Below, in pieces: positions 33,692 through 42,105 of a stretch of DNA of 64,000 bases (within the stretch, counting starts at the first letter, position 1; every line of letters begins with the position of its first letter). The notes beneath the pieces are model-generated. The model worked only from the letters and a program-made list of their open reading frames with translations, was not told where the DNA came from and did not search any database. A program made the position numbers and the translations under genes. Source of the DNA: Arcobacter cloacae (GTDB lineage: Bacteria; Campylobacterota; Campylobacteria; Campylobacterales; Arcobacteraceae); assembly GCF_013201935.1 (NCBI RefSeq), contig NZ_CP053833.1, forward strand, positions 1,674,001 to 1,738,000, in the 5' to 3' direction.

Positions 33692-34782
33692 ATTCTTTCT
33701 TGAGAAGTGTATGTATAAACAAACTCTTTTGGTTTATAGTAATCAAGAGCATCTTCACCAACTTCTGCATAAGGATAACCTAACATATTTAAAGGATATT
33801 GAGCTGGTTTTGGAGTTAAAACAAAATCCCTTGCACTATTAAAGGCAACCCAATTCATCTCCCAAGAACCAAAGAAATACTCTTTTGTATCTTTTAGTTT
33901 TTTATCTTCATTGTTAAGTTTTTCTGCAAGTCTTACTTTTGTAACATCAGCAGGATCTGTTGGAACCCAACCTAATCCATCTACATAAAACTCTGCTCTA
34001 CAATGTTGTGCGCCTGTAATATCTGCAAAACCTTTGTCATCTGCTTTTCCACAAGCATTTGAGATTTTTGATTGCCCTGCTCTTATTCCAAAGATTTCCC
34101 TTGCTGGAATTCCTGCATTTCTTAATAAACACACAAACACTGAACTAATATCTGTACATTTTCCACCATAAATTTTCTCTTCAATTGATTTTTTAGCATC
34201 ACCAATTCCACAACCAACCACGCTTTCATCTCTGTACATAGTAGTAACTGTCCAGGCATAAATAGCTTGTGCTTTTTCTAATGGTGTTTTAGCATTTTTA
34301 GTAATTTCATTTGCATATTTAGTCAAACCTTCTGTAATAGGAATATGTTTTGTTCCTTCTAAATATACTTTTATATCACTTGGATAGTTTGTATTTGATG
34401 TTGCTTTTGAAAAATCCGTTGTTCTTTCTTGCATAATTACATCAAAATTCACTTCTAATTCAGATTTATTATCTGATTTATCCCATTTTACATATAAAAC
34501 TCTTGTGTCATATTCATTTTTCACAATTTTTGCTTCACTAAAATTTCCTTTATAAGAAAAAGCAACTACTTGATGATAACTTTCATCTTTTGGAAGTGGT
34601 ACCCAAAGTTGTGTTATTTCTTGGCTTGGATTAAAAGAGTAATTATTTGTAACACTAAATTTTCTAGGAGTTTTTGTAATTCCAAATGGATTTGTTTCCT
34701 CTTTTGCAAACGCAAAATGTGGAGCTAAAATAGCAGCACTTGATAAAGTAGCCGTTGTTTTTAAGAATGTTCTTCTTTGCAT
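33688..34782 (-). CDS. Tat-exported transglutaminase-like cysteine peptidase-fold protein
   Basis: This 364-residue protein begins MQRRTFLKTTATLSSAAIL, a twin-arginine signal ending near AFA. Residues about 165-275 form a transglutaminase core: YGGKCTDISSVFVCLLRNAG with the catalytic Cys at about 207, AQHCRAEFYVDGLGWVPTDP with the catalytic His and Asp. An N-terminal beta domain precedes it. Export by Tat suggests folding before export. It may process or crosslink periplasmic proteins; its linkage to MerT and to the Bat region is not explained by known biology. Confidence 0.8.
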   Translation of the reverse strand: MQRRTFLKTTATLSSAAILAPHFAFAKEETNPFGITKTPRKFSVTNNYSFNPSQEITQLWVPLPKDESYHQVVAFSYKGNFSEAKIVKNEYDTRVLYVKWDKSDNKSELEVNFDVIMQERTTDFSKATSNTNYPSDIKVYLEGTKHIPITEGLTKYANEITKNAKTPLEKAQAIYAWTVTTMYRDESVVGCGIGDAKKSIEEKIYGGKCTDISSVFVCLLRNAGIPAREIFGIRAGQSKISNACGKADDKGFADITGAQHCRAEFYVDGLGWVPTDPADVTKVRLAEKLNNEDKKLKDTKEYFFGSWEMNWVAFNSARDFVLTPKPAQYPLNMLGYPYAEVGEDALDYYKPKEFVYTYTSQERI

Positions 34783-34844
34783 GAGATAAAACCTCTAATA
34801 GTTTTTTTGTTCTATTAAGAGATAAAGAGAGTAAGCCTTCTTTA

Positions 34845-34865
34845 TGTCAAACCATAACCTATGGT
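34845..34865 (-). promoter_or_regulatory. Candidate promoter with adjacent palindrome ahead of the transglutaminase gene
   Basis: On the minus strand TTGACA (34850-34845) is followed 18 bases later by TTTATC. Directly upstream of the -35 is a perfect palindrome, ACCATA, ACC, TATGGT (34851-34865 on the plus strand), placed where a class II activator would bind. Confidence 0.4.
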
Positions 34866-34920
34866 CTTTGAACTAATTGTGTGAATACTAATATATCATT
34901 TATAAACAAAAGCTTAAAAG

Positions 34921-34936
34921 GTAAAAAAATATTTAC
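34921..34936. promoter_or_regulatory. AT-rich inverted-repeat element ahead of selD
   Basis: GTAAAAAAATATTTAC followed by TCATTTT. It resembles the two elements between the fdh operon and the sensor operon (19366-19381 and 19419-19435). It is 73 bases upstream of the selD ribosome binding site region. Confidence 0.35.
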
Positions 34937-35008
34937 TCATTTTAACTACATTTAATCAAAGATTTGTATAATAAAATTTAAATTTCAAAAAGCTAGGAAA
35001 TGCTTAAA

Positions 35009-36046
35009 ATGAACAATGAATATAGACTAACAAAATTCGTTCAAGCTGCTGGTTGAGCTGCAAAAATGGGTCCGGGTGATCTTAAACAAACTATTTGCGG
35101 TTTAACTCCAAGCGATGAGAGAATTTTAGTAGGATTTGATACAAGTGAAGATGCTAGTGTTTATCAAATAAATGAAAATCAAGCAATAGTTCAAACACTT
35201 GATTTTATAACTCCAGTTGTAGATGACCCATATATTTATGGGCAAATAGCTGCTGCAAATGCACTTAGTGATGTATTTGCAATGGGAGCTGATGTTAAAA
35301 CAGCTATGAATATAGTAGGTTTTGATAAAAAAAATATATCAAAAGAGGCTTTAGGTCTTATATTAAATGGTGGAAATGAAAAAATCAAAGAGTGTGGTGG
35401 AGTTCTTTTAGGTGGTCATACTATTGAATCTCCTGAGATGTATTATGGATTATCAGTAACAGGAATGATTCATCCAAACAAAATTATTAGAAATAACACT
35501 CCAAAAATTGGACATGTCTTAGTTTTAACAAAACCTCTTGGAATGGGTATTTTAACAACAGCCATAAAAAGGGATTTGATTGATATTAGCCTAATAAAAG
35601 AGTGTGCAAAAATAATGTCAAGTTTAAACTATTTGCCATCAAAAATTATGAGAAAGTATGATGTAAGTTCTTGTACAGACATAACAGGTTTTGGGCTTAT
35701 GGGACATGCTTTAGAGTGCGCAAATGATTTAGTAACATTTAGTATTTCATGCAATAATGTTCCAGTAGTAAATGAAGCAATTGAATTAGCAACTAATGAT
35801 GTAATTCCTGGTGGAACAAAAAGAAATATGAAATATACAGAAGATAAAATAACATATTTAAATAATCTTCCAAACCACTGCAAAGCTATACTTTGCGATG
35901 CTCAAACCTCTGGTGGTTTATTAATAGCCATGAAAGAAGATGATGCAAAAGAGTATATAAAAGAACTTGAAGAGTTAAGTTTTGGATATGCAAGTATTAT
36001 AGGAGTTGTAATTCCAAGAGGAATAAGTCCTATAATTATTCATTAA
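35009..36046 (+). CDS. selD: Selenide, water dikinase SelD, itself with an in-frame UGA
   Basis: This protein makes selenophosphate from selenide and ATP. The gene reads through TGA at 35054-35056 (codon 16), giving TKFVQAAG-U-AAKMGPGDL; in E. coli SelD this position is the active-site Cys. The reading frame upstream is continuous from the ATG at 35009 and from one at 35000; AGG at 34995-34997 is better spaced for 35009. The rest (345 residues in all) has FDTSEDASVY, LDFITPVVDDPYIYGQIAAANALSDVFAMGA, GGHTIESPEMYYGLSVTG and CDAQTSGGLL. The gene depends on the selA, selB and selC next to it for its own expression. Confidence 0.92.
35054..35088 (+). promoter_or_regulatory. selD UGA codon with possible SECIS hairpin
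   Basis: After TGA (35054-35056) a short stem GGTC, loop CGGGT, GATC can form starting about 13 bases downstream, with a G-rich, U-ending loop at the expected distance. It is weaker than the fdhA hairpin. Confidence 0.5.
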
Positions 36047-36048
36047 AG

Positions 36049-36065
36049 GAAGAGTAAAACTCTTC
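36049..36065 (+). terminator. Hairpin after selD
   Basis: GAAGAGT, AAA, ACTCTTC followed by TTTGAATAAAAAT, three bases after the selD stop. The T tract is short, so termination may be partial. Confidence 0.45.
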
Positions 36066-36144
36066 TTTGAATAAAAATAATATTTAAAAGTCAAAAATAT
36101 TGGATGATTTTTATTAAGATATAATTTATGATTTAAAAAAAGAA

Positions 36145-36245
36145 TGGCGAGAAGACGAAGGAATCGAACCTCCCACGGCGTATTACACATAAACCGTCAA
36201 TCAGGGTTGAAGCCTGTGGTGCCCACCAGGTACACTTGTCTCCCA
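36145..36245 (-). tRNA. selC: tRNA-Sec (anticodon TCA)
   Basis: The minus strand folds as a tRNA-Sec: anticodon stem CAGG/CCTG around loop CTTCAAC (anticodon TCA), a long variable arm (ACGG...CCGT), a T arm GGAGG TTCGATT CCTTC, and an encoded CCA at 36147-36145. The 3' acceptor strand is GTCTTCTC; the 5' strand TGGGAGAC pairs with seven of eight positions, the first being a T-C mismatch, so the exact 5' end (36244 to 36246) is uncertain. It lies opposite in direction to selD and selA. An apparent N-terminal extension of selA across it is spurious. Confidence 0.88.
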
Positions 36246-36305
36246 CTTTTTTGTAAGAAAGAAATATTACAGCAAACAATTTTAAAAACATCTGAAAGGG
36301 TAAAA

Positions 36306-37652
36306 ATGATTTTACTAAAATCCATTCCAAAGGTTGATAAGTTTATCACACACAAAGCTTTTGAGGGGTTATCAAAAACTTTAGTTACAAAAATCTCAAA
36401 AGAAGTTATAGAAAATCTTAGAAATAATATTTTAAATGAAACTATTAAAGAGATAAATGAACAAAGTTTGATATCTGAAGTTTTACAAAATTATGAAAAC
36501 TTAATATCTCCATCTTTAAAGAGTGTTATAAATGCAACGGGTATTATCGTTCATACAAATTTAGGAAGAAGTTTATTAGATGAAAATTCACTAAAAAAAG
36601 CAATTCAAATAGCTACAACTTACAATAACTTGGAGTATGACCTAAGTGAAGGTAAAAGAGGTGAAAGGTATGCTCACATCACAAAAACATTAAAAGCACT
36701 CACAAATTGTGAAGATGCCATAGTAGTAAACAACAACGCTAGTGCTGTTTTTTTAATTTTAAATACTTTTTGCAAAAATAAAGAAGTAGTTGTAAGTCGT
36801 GGTGAACTTGTGGAAATTGGGGGAAGTTTTAGAGTTCCTGAGGTTATGGTTCAAAGTGGAGCAATTTTAAAAGAGATAGGAACTACTAATAAAACCCATT
36901 TAAAAGATTATGAAAATGCCATAAATGAAAAAACCTCTATGCTTATGAAAGTTCATAAATCAAACTACTCAATTGAGGGCTTTAGTAGTGAAGTTAGCTT
37001 TGAAGAGATTGTAGAAGTAGCCAAAAAAAACAATATCATAGATTATTATGATATGGGAAGTGGGCATATGATTGATTTACCATACAATCTAAACAAAAAC
37101 GAACCCTCAATTTTAGAAATTATGAAATATAATCCAAGTTTACTTAGCTTTTCAGGAGATAAACTTTTAGGAAGTGTACAAGCAGGAATCATAATAGGAA
37201 AAAAAGAGTTAATAGAAAAAATCAAAAAAAATCAACTTTTAAGAATGTTAAGGGTTGATAAAATAACTTTAGCACTTCTTGAAGATACACTAAATTCATA
37301 TCTAAAAAATGACTTAGAACAAATACCAACATTAAAAATGCTTTTTGCATCCACTGAAACCTTAGAGCAAAGAGCAATTAAACTAAAAGAAAAAATAAAA
37401 GATATTTATAGTTGTGAAATTATAAAAACTTCTACGATGGTAGGAGGAGGAACAACTCCAAATAAAAAAATTCCTTCTATTGCTTTATCTTTAGAATATA
37501 AAAATTACAAACCAAATAAATTAGAACAACTATTAAGAAAAAAGTTAATCATAACTAGAATTGAAAACGACAAAGTTTTACTTGATTTTAGAACAATTCA
37601 AGAAAATGAACTTGAAAAATTAGAGAATATTTTGAAAGGTTTATTTAACTAA
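36306..37652 (+). CDS. selA: L-seryl-tRNA(Sec) selenium transferase SelA
   Basis: This 448-residue PLP enzyme converts seryl-tRNA-Sec to selenocysteyl-tRNA using selenophosphate. Recognisable parts are VINATGIIVHTNLGRSLLDE (about 77-96), YNNLEYDLSEGKRGERYAH, NNNASAVFLILNT, the PLP lysine in LSFSGDKLLGSVQAGII (about 284-300) and LRVDKITLALLEDTL. The ATG at 36306 is chosen because GAAAGGG ends five bases upstream and because earlier in-frame codons are antisense to tRNA-Sec. The stop overlaps the selB start (TAATG). Confidence 0.95.
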   Translation: MILLKSIPKVDKFITHKAFEGLSKTLVTKISKEVIENLRNNILNETIKEINEQSLISEVLQNYENLISPSLKSVINATGIIVHTNLGRSLLDENSLKKAIQIATTYNNLEYDLSEGKRGERYAHITKTLKALTNCEDAIVVNNNASAVFLILNTFCKNKEVVVSRGELVEIGGSFRVPEVMVQSGAILKEIGTTNKTHLKDYENAINEKTSMLMKVHKSNYSIEGFSSEVSFEEIVEVAKKNNIIDYYDMGSGHMIDLPYNLNKNEPSILEIMKYNPSLLSFSGDKLLGSVQAGIIIGKKELIEKIKKNQLLRMLRVDKITLALLEDTLNSYLKNDLEQIPTLKMLFASTETLEQRAIKLKEKIKDIYSCEIIKTSTMVGGGTTPNKKIPSIALSLEYKNYKPNKLEQLLRKKLIITRIENDKVLLDFRTIQENELEKLENILKGLFN

Positions 37653-39481
37653 TGTCAAATATTATTATAGGAACAGCAGGTCATATTGACCATGGAAAAA
37701 CTGCTTTAATCCGCGCTTTAAACGGTTTTGAAGGTGATAGTACAAATGAGGAAAAAGAAAGAGGAATTACTATTGATTTATCCTTTTCAAATATGTCTAA
37801 AGGTCAGCAAAATATAGCTTTTATTGATGTTCCAGGACATGAAAAACTTGTAAAAAACATGATTGCAGGTGCTTTTGGATTTGATTATGTGATGCTTGTA
37901 ATTAGTGCAAATGAAGGAATAAAACCCCAAACTGTTGAACATATTGAAATCATAAATTTATTAGGACTAAAAGAGATAATTGTAGTAATTACAAAAAAAG
38001 ATTTAGTAACGATTGAAGAACTTGAACTCAAAATTGAGGAAATTTTAGAGTTTTTAAAAGAGTTTGATTTTGAAATTAAGTTTATTTCTTGTGTATCTAT
38101 TTATGATGAAACTTCAATTGAAAAACTAAGAAGTCAATTATTTAGTATAAAAAACTCAACAAAACAAGAAGAAAATTTCTTTAGATTTTATGTTGATAGA
38201 GTCTTTTCTCCAAAAGGGATAGGAACAGTTGTAACAGGAACAGTTCTTGGGAAAAAATGTCTGCTTGATGAAAAAATTTTTATTTGCCAAAGTCAAAAAG
38301 AGACAAAAATCAAAAATATTCAAGTTCATAATCAAAATGCCCTTGAAGCGAATATCTCTTCTAGGGCTGCTTTAAACTTACAAAATGTAAATATTACCAA
38401 TCTAAAAAAAGGTGATTTAATCACAAAAAAAGGTCATATTAGAGGATTTGATGGAATTGACATCTCTTTTAAATGTTTAAAAAACAAAAAACTGAACCAC
38501 AATCAAACCTATACTTTATTTGTTGGAGCAAAAAAAGTTGATGTAAAAGTTTTACTTTTTGATTGTATTACAAACTTAGAAACTGGATTTGCAACCCTAA
38601 AAGCAAATGAACAACTTTTTACAATATTTGGTGAAAAAATTATCTTAAGAAGTGGAAATGAGACAATTTGTGGGGGAACTATTTTAAACCCAATAATTGA
38701 CCCAATGAAAAAAAATCAAAAGAAAAGATTACTTGAAGCTTTAGATAAAAAAGATTTTACAAGTGCCTATAAAGAACTTTTAGAAGCCCATAAAAAAGGT
38801 TTAGGAATCATCTCTTCAACTCAAAGATTTGCCCTTTCTCATGAAGAAGCTATTAGTTTTGCAAAAAATATGAATGATGTTTTTGTCGATGTTAAAGAGT
38901 TAGTTATTTATCCACTTGATACGAAAAACAAGATAAAAGATTATATAAAAGAAATCTATACAAAAAACTCTTATGCCCTACTTTCAAACTCTTCTATAAA
39001 TTTAAGATTAAAATGGGCAAGTCAAGCTTTTATTCAACTTTGTTTAGATGAACTTGTAAATGAAAACTTTTTAATACAAGAAGCATCTTTATATAAAAAT
39101 GCAAATATTAAAGAGGATTTTGCGAAAGATTTAGAAAATATTGTTTTACAAAGATTAAAAGATGAAGATGTAGAACCAACTGCACCTTATAATATATATG
39201 ATGATTTGGATATTGATAGAAAATTAGGTGATGATATTTTAAAATCATTAACAGCAAAAAAACAAGTAATAAGACTTCAACACAATCTTTTTATTCATTT
39301 TGAGAGTCTAAATAAGATAGTAAAAACCATGAAAGAAATCATCAAAGAAGATGGATATATCGAACTTTCAAACTTTAAACAAAGATTTGATTTAAGTAGA
39401 AAATATTTAATAACCTATCTTGATTATTTAGATAATTATTCAGATATTAAAAAAGTAGATACTAGAAGGATTTTTAATTAA
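37652..39481 (+). CDS. selB: Selenocysteine-specific elongation factor SelB
   Basis: This 609-residue GTPase brings Sec-tRNA to UGA codons followed by a SECIS hairpin. The G motifs are visible: GHIDHGKTALIRAL (G1, about 9-22), ERGITIDLSF (G2), DVPGHEKLVKNM (G3) and ITKKDL (G4). The middle holds EF-Tu-like beta barrels (FSPKGIGTVVTGTVLGKK) and the C terminus the winged-helix repeats that bind SECIS RNA. It is coupled to selA. Its targets in this window are fdhA and selD. Confidence 0.94.
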   Translation: MSNIIIGTAGHIDHGKTALIRALNGFEGDSTNEEKERGITIDLSFSNMSKGQQNIAFIDVPGHEKLVKNMIAGAFGFDYVMLVISANEGIKPQTVEHIEIINLLGLKEIIVVITKKDLVTIEELELKIEEILEFLKEFDFEIKFISCVSIYDETSIEKLRSQLFSIKNSTKQEENFFRFYVDRVFSPKGIGTVVTGTVLGKKCLLDEKIFICQSQKETKIKNIQVHNQNALEANISSRAALNLQNVNITNLKKGDLITKKGHIRGFDGIDISFKCLKNKKLNHNQTYTLFVGAKKVDVKVLLFDCITNLETGFATLKANEQLFTIFGEKIILRSGNETICGGTILNPIIDPMKKNQKKRLLEALDKKDFTSAYKELLEAHKKGLGIISSTQRFALSHEEAISFAKNMNDVFVDVKELVIYPLDTKNKIKDYIKEIYTKNSYALLSNSSINLRLKWASQAFIQLCLDELVNENFLIQEASLYKNANIKEDFAKDLENIVLQRLKDEDVEPTAPYNIYDDLDIDRKLGDDILKSLTAKKQVIRLQHNLFIHFESLNKIVKTMKEIIKEDGYIELSNFKQRFDLSRKYLITYLDYLDNYSDIKKVDTRRIFN

Positions 39482-39559
39482 TTTAAAACTCTTTTTAGTT
39501 AAACAAAACTCGAAGATTTATTTTATAAACAATTTAGAAATGCTCGCTAAAATTACGAA

Positions 39560-41176
39560 ATGAATTTAACCAAAGAACAAGAAGAGATAATAAATAGCTC
39601 AAAACTCTCATTTAAAATAAATGCCGTTGCAGGAAGTGGAAAAACAACAACTTTACTTGAATACGCAAAAAAAAATTCCCATTTAAAGATTTTGTATCTT
39701 GCATATAATAAATCTTTACAAATTTCACTACAAGAAAAACTAAAAGATTATAAACTTCCGTATTTACATGTAAGCACTATTCACTCCCTTGCATATAATA
39801 AAATAGAAGCCTATAACTATCATCTAACAGCCGATTTAAAAAACCATATTGTTGAAAAAGTTATCACAACTTATGAGTTAAGAGAGCATCAAAAAGCATA
39901 TTATCCAATTGCTGAATATATAGCTTTGATAAAAGATTTAGTAAATTTTTATTGTAATTCATCATTGATAGCTCTTGATTCAAAACTTCTTGAAAATTAT
40001 AAAAAACAATCAGATTTAGGTGCTAAAATTTTAGAACTTCTAAATAAAAATGAAAAAAGAGTATTAGAACATCTAAAAATCATCCTTTCAAGTATGAAAA
40101 ACAAAGTTATTGAGGCAACTCATGATTTTTATTTAAAGATGTTTTATCTAAATAAAAAAGTCTCTACAAATCTGCCTTATGATTTGGTTTTAGTTGATGA
40201 AGCTCAAGATATTAGTGATGTAATGATAGGAATTATTGAAAATCTAAATTGTAGGCGAATTTATGTGGGAGACTCATTTCAACAAATTTATACTTTTCGA
40301 TTTGCTACAAATGCCTTAAATAAAATAGATTTACCCTCTTATGATTTAACAAAAAGTTTTAGATTTGGAAATAACTATGCAAAAATTTTACAAAATAATC
40401 TAAATAGCTTATATGAAATAAATGGAAGTAAACTTCTAAAAATTTCAGGGATAGAATCTAATACAAAAATAGGGAAAGAACACATAGATTTTTCAAAACA
40501 GCTTTGTATAATAGCAAGAAGCACTTTTGGACTTGTTCAACAGCTTGTTTATTATATTCATGATAAGAAAAAAATCTATTTTGAAGGTGGCTATAATTCA
40601 TACTCTTTTATGAATCAAACCGTTTATTCTATTTTTTATCTAAAACAGAAAAAAAATGACAAAATCACAATAGATGAAATCAAAGATTTTGAGACTATTG
40701 GTGAACTTGAACAGTTTGCAAAAGATACAAAAAATCAAGATTATTTAAATATCATCAAATTTATAAACACCTATGGAGATAATATTTTTGAAATAAATAA
40801 AAAGATAAAAGAACATTTAGTAACTGACAAAAAAGATGCTGATATTATCTTTACAACTACACATAAATCAAAAGGTTTAGAGTATGACCAAGTTATAATG
40901 GCAGATGATTTTATCTCAAAAAAAGAGCTTGTAAATACAAAAAATAAACTCTCTTTTCAAAGGGCAAATGAAGAGTTAAATATCTATTATGTTGCAGCAA
41001 CTAGAGCTAAAAAAGCTATACAAATGGCTGATTTAAATCTAACATACACTTACAATGAAAATGATGAAACAACATCTTATGTAAAATCAAGATTCATAAG
41101 TAAAAGTGCAAATAATAAAAAAAGTAAAGAACTACAAGAAGAGTGGTTGAAAAAAAATAGGGTTAAAAAAGTATGA
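39560..41176 (+). CDS. UvrD/Rep-family superfamily I helicase
   Basis: This 538-residue helicase has the Q-like start LTKEQEEIINS, Walker A NAVAGSGKTTTLL (about 21-33), motif II LVDEAQDISDVM (about 212-223), motif III YVGDSFQQIYTFR, motif V TTHKSKGLEYDQVIMADDF and motif VI YVAATRAKKAIQ. It is shorter than UvrD and resembles the FBH1-like single-protein helicases. A role in DNA repair or recombination intermediates is likely. It starts 78 bases after selB with a weak ribosome binding site and overlaps the next gene by four bases. Confidence 0.88.
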   Translation: MNLTKEQEEIINSSKLSFKINAVAGSGKTTTLLEYAKKNSHLKILYLAYNKSLQISLQEKLKDYKLPYLHVSTIHSLAYNKIEAYNYHLTADLKNHIVEKVITTYELREHQKAYYPIAEYIALIKDLVNFYCNSSLIALDSKLLENYKKQSDLGAKILELLNKNEKRVLEHLKIILSSMKNKVIEATHDFYLKMFYLNKKVSTNLPYDLVLVDEAQDISDVMIGIIENLNCRRIYVGDSFQQIYTFRFATNALNKIDLPSYDLTKSFRFGNNYAKILQNNLNSLYEINGSKLLKISGIESNTKIGKEHIDFSKQLCIIARSTFGLVQQLVYYIHDKKKIYFEGGYNSYSFMNQTVYSIFYLKQKKNDKITIDEIKDFETIGELEQFAKDTKNQDYLNIIKFINTYGDNIFEINKKIKEHLVTDKKDADIIFTTTHKSKGLEYDQVIMADDFISKKELVNTKNKLSFQRANEELNIYYVAATRAKKAIQMADLNLTYTYNENDETTSYVKSRFISKSANNKKSKELQEEWLKKNRVKKV

Positions 41177-42105
41177 AAAAGATTTTAATTATTTTAGCTA
41201 TTGGTTTTTTAGTAGCTATTTTTATGTTTATAAAAAATCAAAAAAAAGAGAATTTAACTTTTTCTTTTTACCATTGGGAAAATAGTTTTAAAGAAAAAAA
41301 TATAAAAGAGAAACTTTATATAAAAGTTTTAGATATTGCATACTCTACAAAACTTGAAATTGTAAAATCAAACTTACAAGAAAAACCAAAAGATTTTATT
41401 CCTGTTGTTTATATTACAAATGAAACTATGCAAAATGTAGATTTTTCTTTGGTTTCAAATGCGATTATTCAAGGTTTGAAAAATTATGAGTTTGATGAAC
41501 TTCAAATAGATTGCGATTGGTCAGGCTCAAGTCAATCAAACTACTTTAAACTTTTAGAAGATTTAAAAAGCAAGTTAAACAAAACTTTAAGTGCAACGAT
41601 TAGACTTCATCAAATAAAATATTACACAAAAACAGGAGTTCCACCTGTTGATTATGGTGTTTTGATGTACTACAATATGTCAAATATTTCTGATTTTAAT
41701 ACAAAAAATTCTATTTTAGATAATGACATTGCAAAGAAATATCACTATAATTTTGAAAATTATAAATTAAAGCTAAAACTTGCACTTCCTCTTTATTCAC
41801 AAGCTATTCAATTTAGAGAAAATAAAGCTTTGAGTATTTTTGAAGGAGTTGAAGAAAAAGATTTTGATTCAAACTTTACAAAGATTTCTGATAATTTATA
41901 TAAAGTTTTAAACAGTACCTATTTTCAAGGAAGATATGTATATAAAGATGATGTTTTTAGATTTGAAGATATAGATGAAAAAGAGTTAAAAATCGCTTTA
42001 AATGACTTTTTGAAACTTAGTAACAATAGATTTGATGAAGTAATTTTTTATACTTTAAAATATAAAAATAAGTTTGATTTAGAAAAATTAATAAAAGGAA
42101 AATGA
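41173..42105 (+). CDS. Membrane-anchored TIM-barrel-like protein resembling DUF3142
   Basis: This 310-residue protein has an N-terminal hydrophobic anchor (residues 4-20) and a globular part with LTFSFYHWENSF, the acidic strand FDELQIDCDWSGSSQSNYFK (about 112-131), KTLSATIRLHQIKYY and DYGVLMYYNMSNISDF. These resemble DUF3142, a family with a glycosidase-like barrel; the acidic D-C-D-W strand is its most recognisable part. Catalytic activity is not established. It overlaps both neighbours by four bases, so it is in the helicase operon and probably works with the next protein. Confidence 0.65.
   Translation: MKKILIILAIGFLVAIFMFIKNQKKENLTFSFYHWENSFKEKNIKEKLYIKVLDIAYSTKLEIVKSNLQEKPKDFIPVVYITNETMQNVDFSLVSNAIIQGLKNYEFDELQIDCDWSGSSQSNYFKLLEDLKSKLNKTLSATIRLHQIKYYTKTGVPPVDYGVLMYYNMSNISDFNTKNSILDNDIAKKYHYNFENYKLKLKLALPLYSQAIQFRENKALSIFEGVEEKDFDSNFTKISDNLYKVLNSTYFQGRYVYKDDVFRFEDIDEKELKIALNDFLKLSNNRFDEVIFYTLKYKNKFDLEKLIKGK

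Noticed and set aside
36144-36305. N-terminal extension of SelA rich in Arg
   Set aside because: It is the antisense of tRNA-Sec and has no ribosome binding site; the ATG at 36306 fits SelA length and has GAAAGGG upstream.
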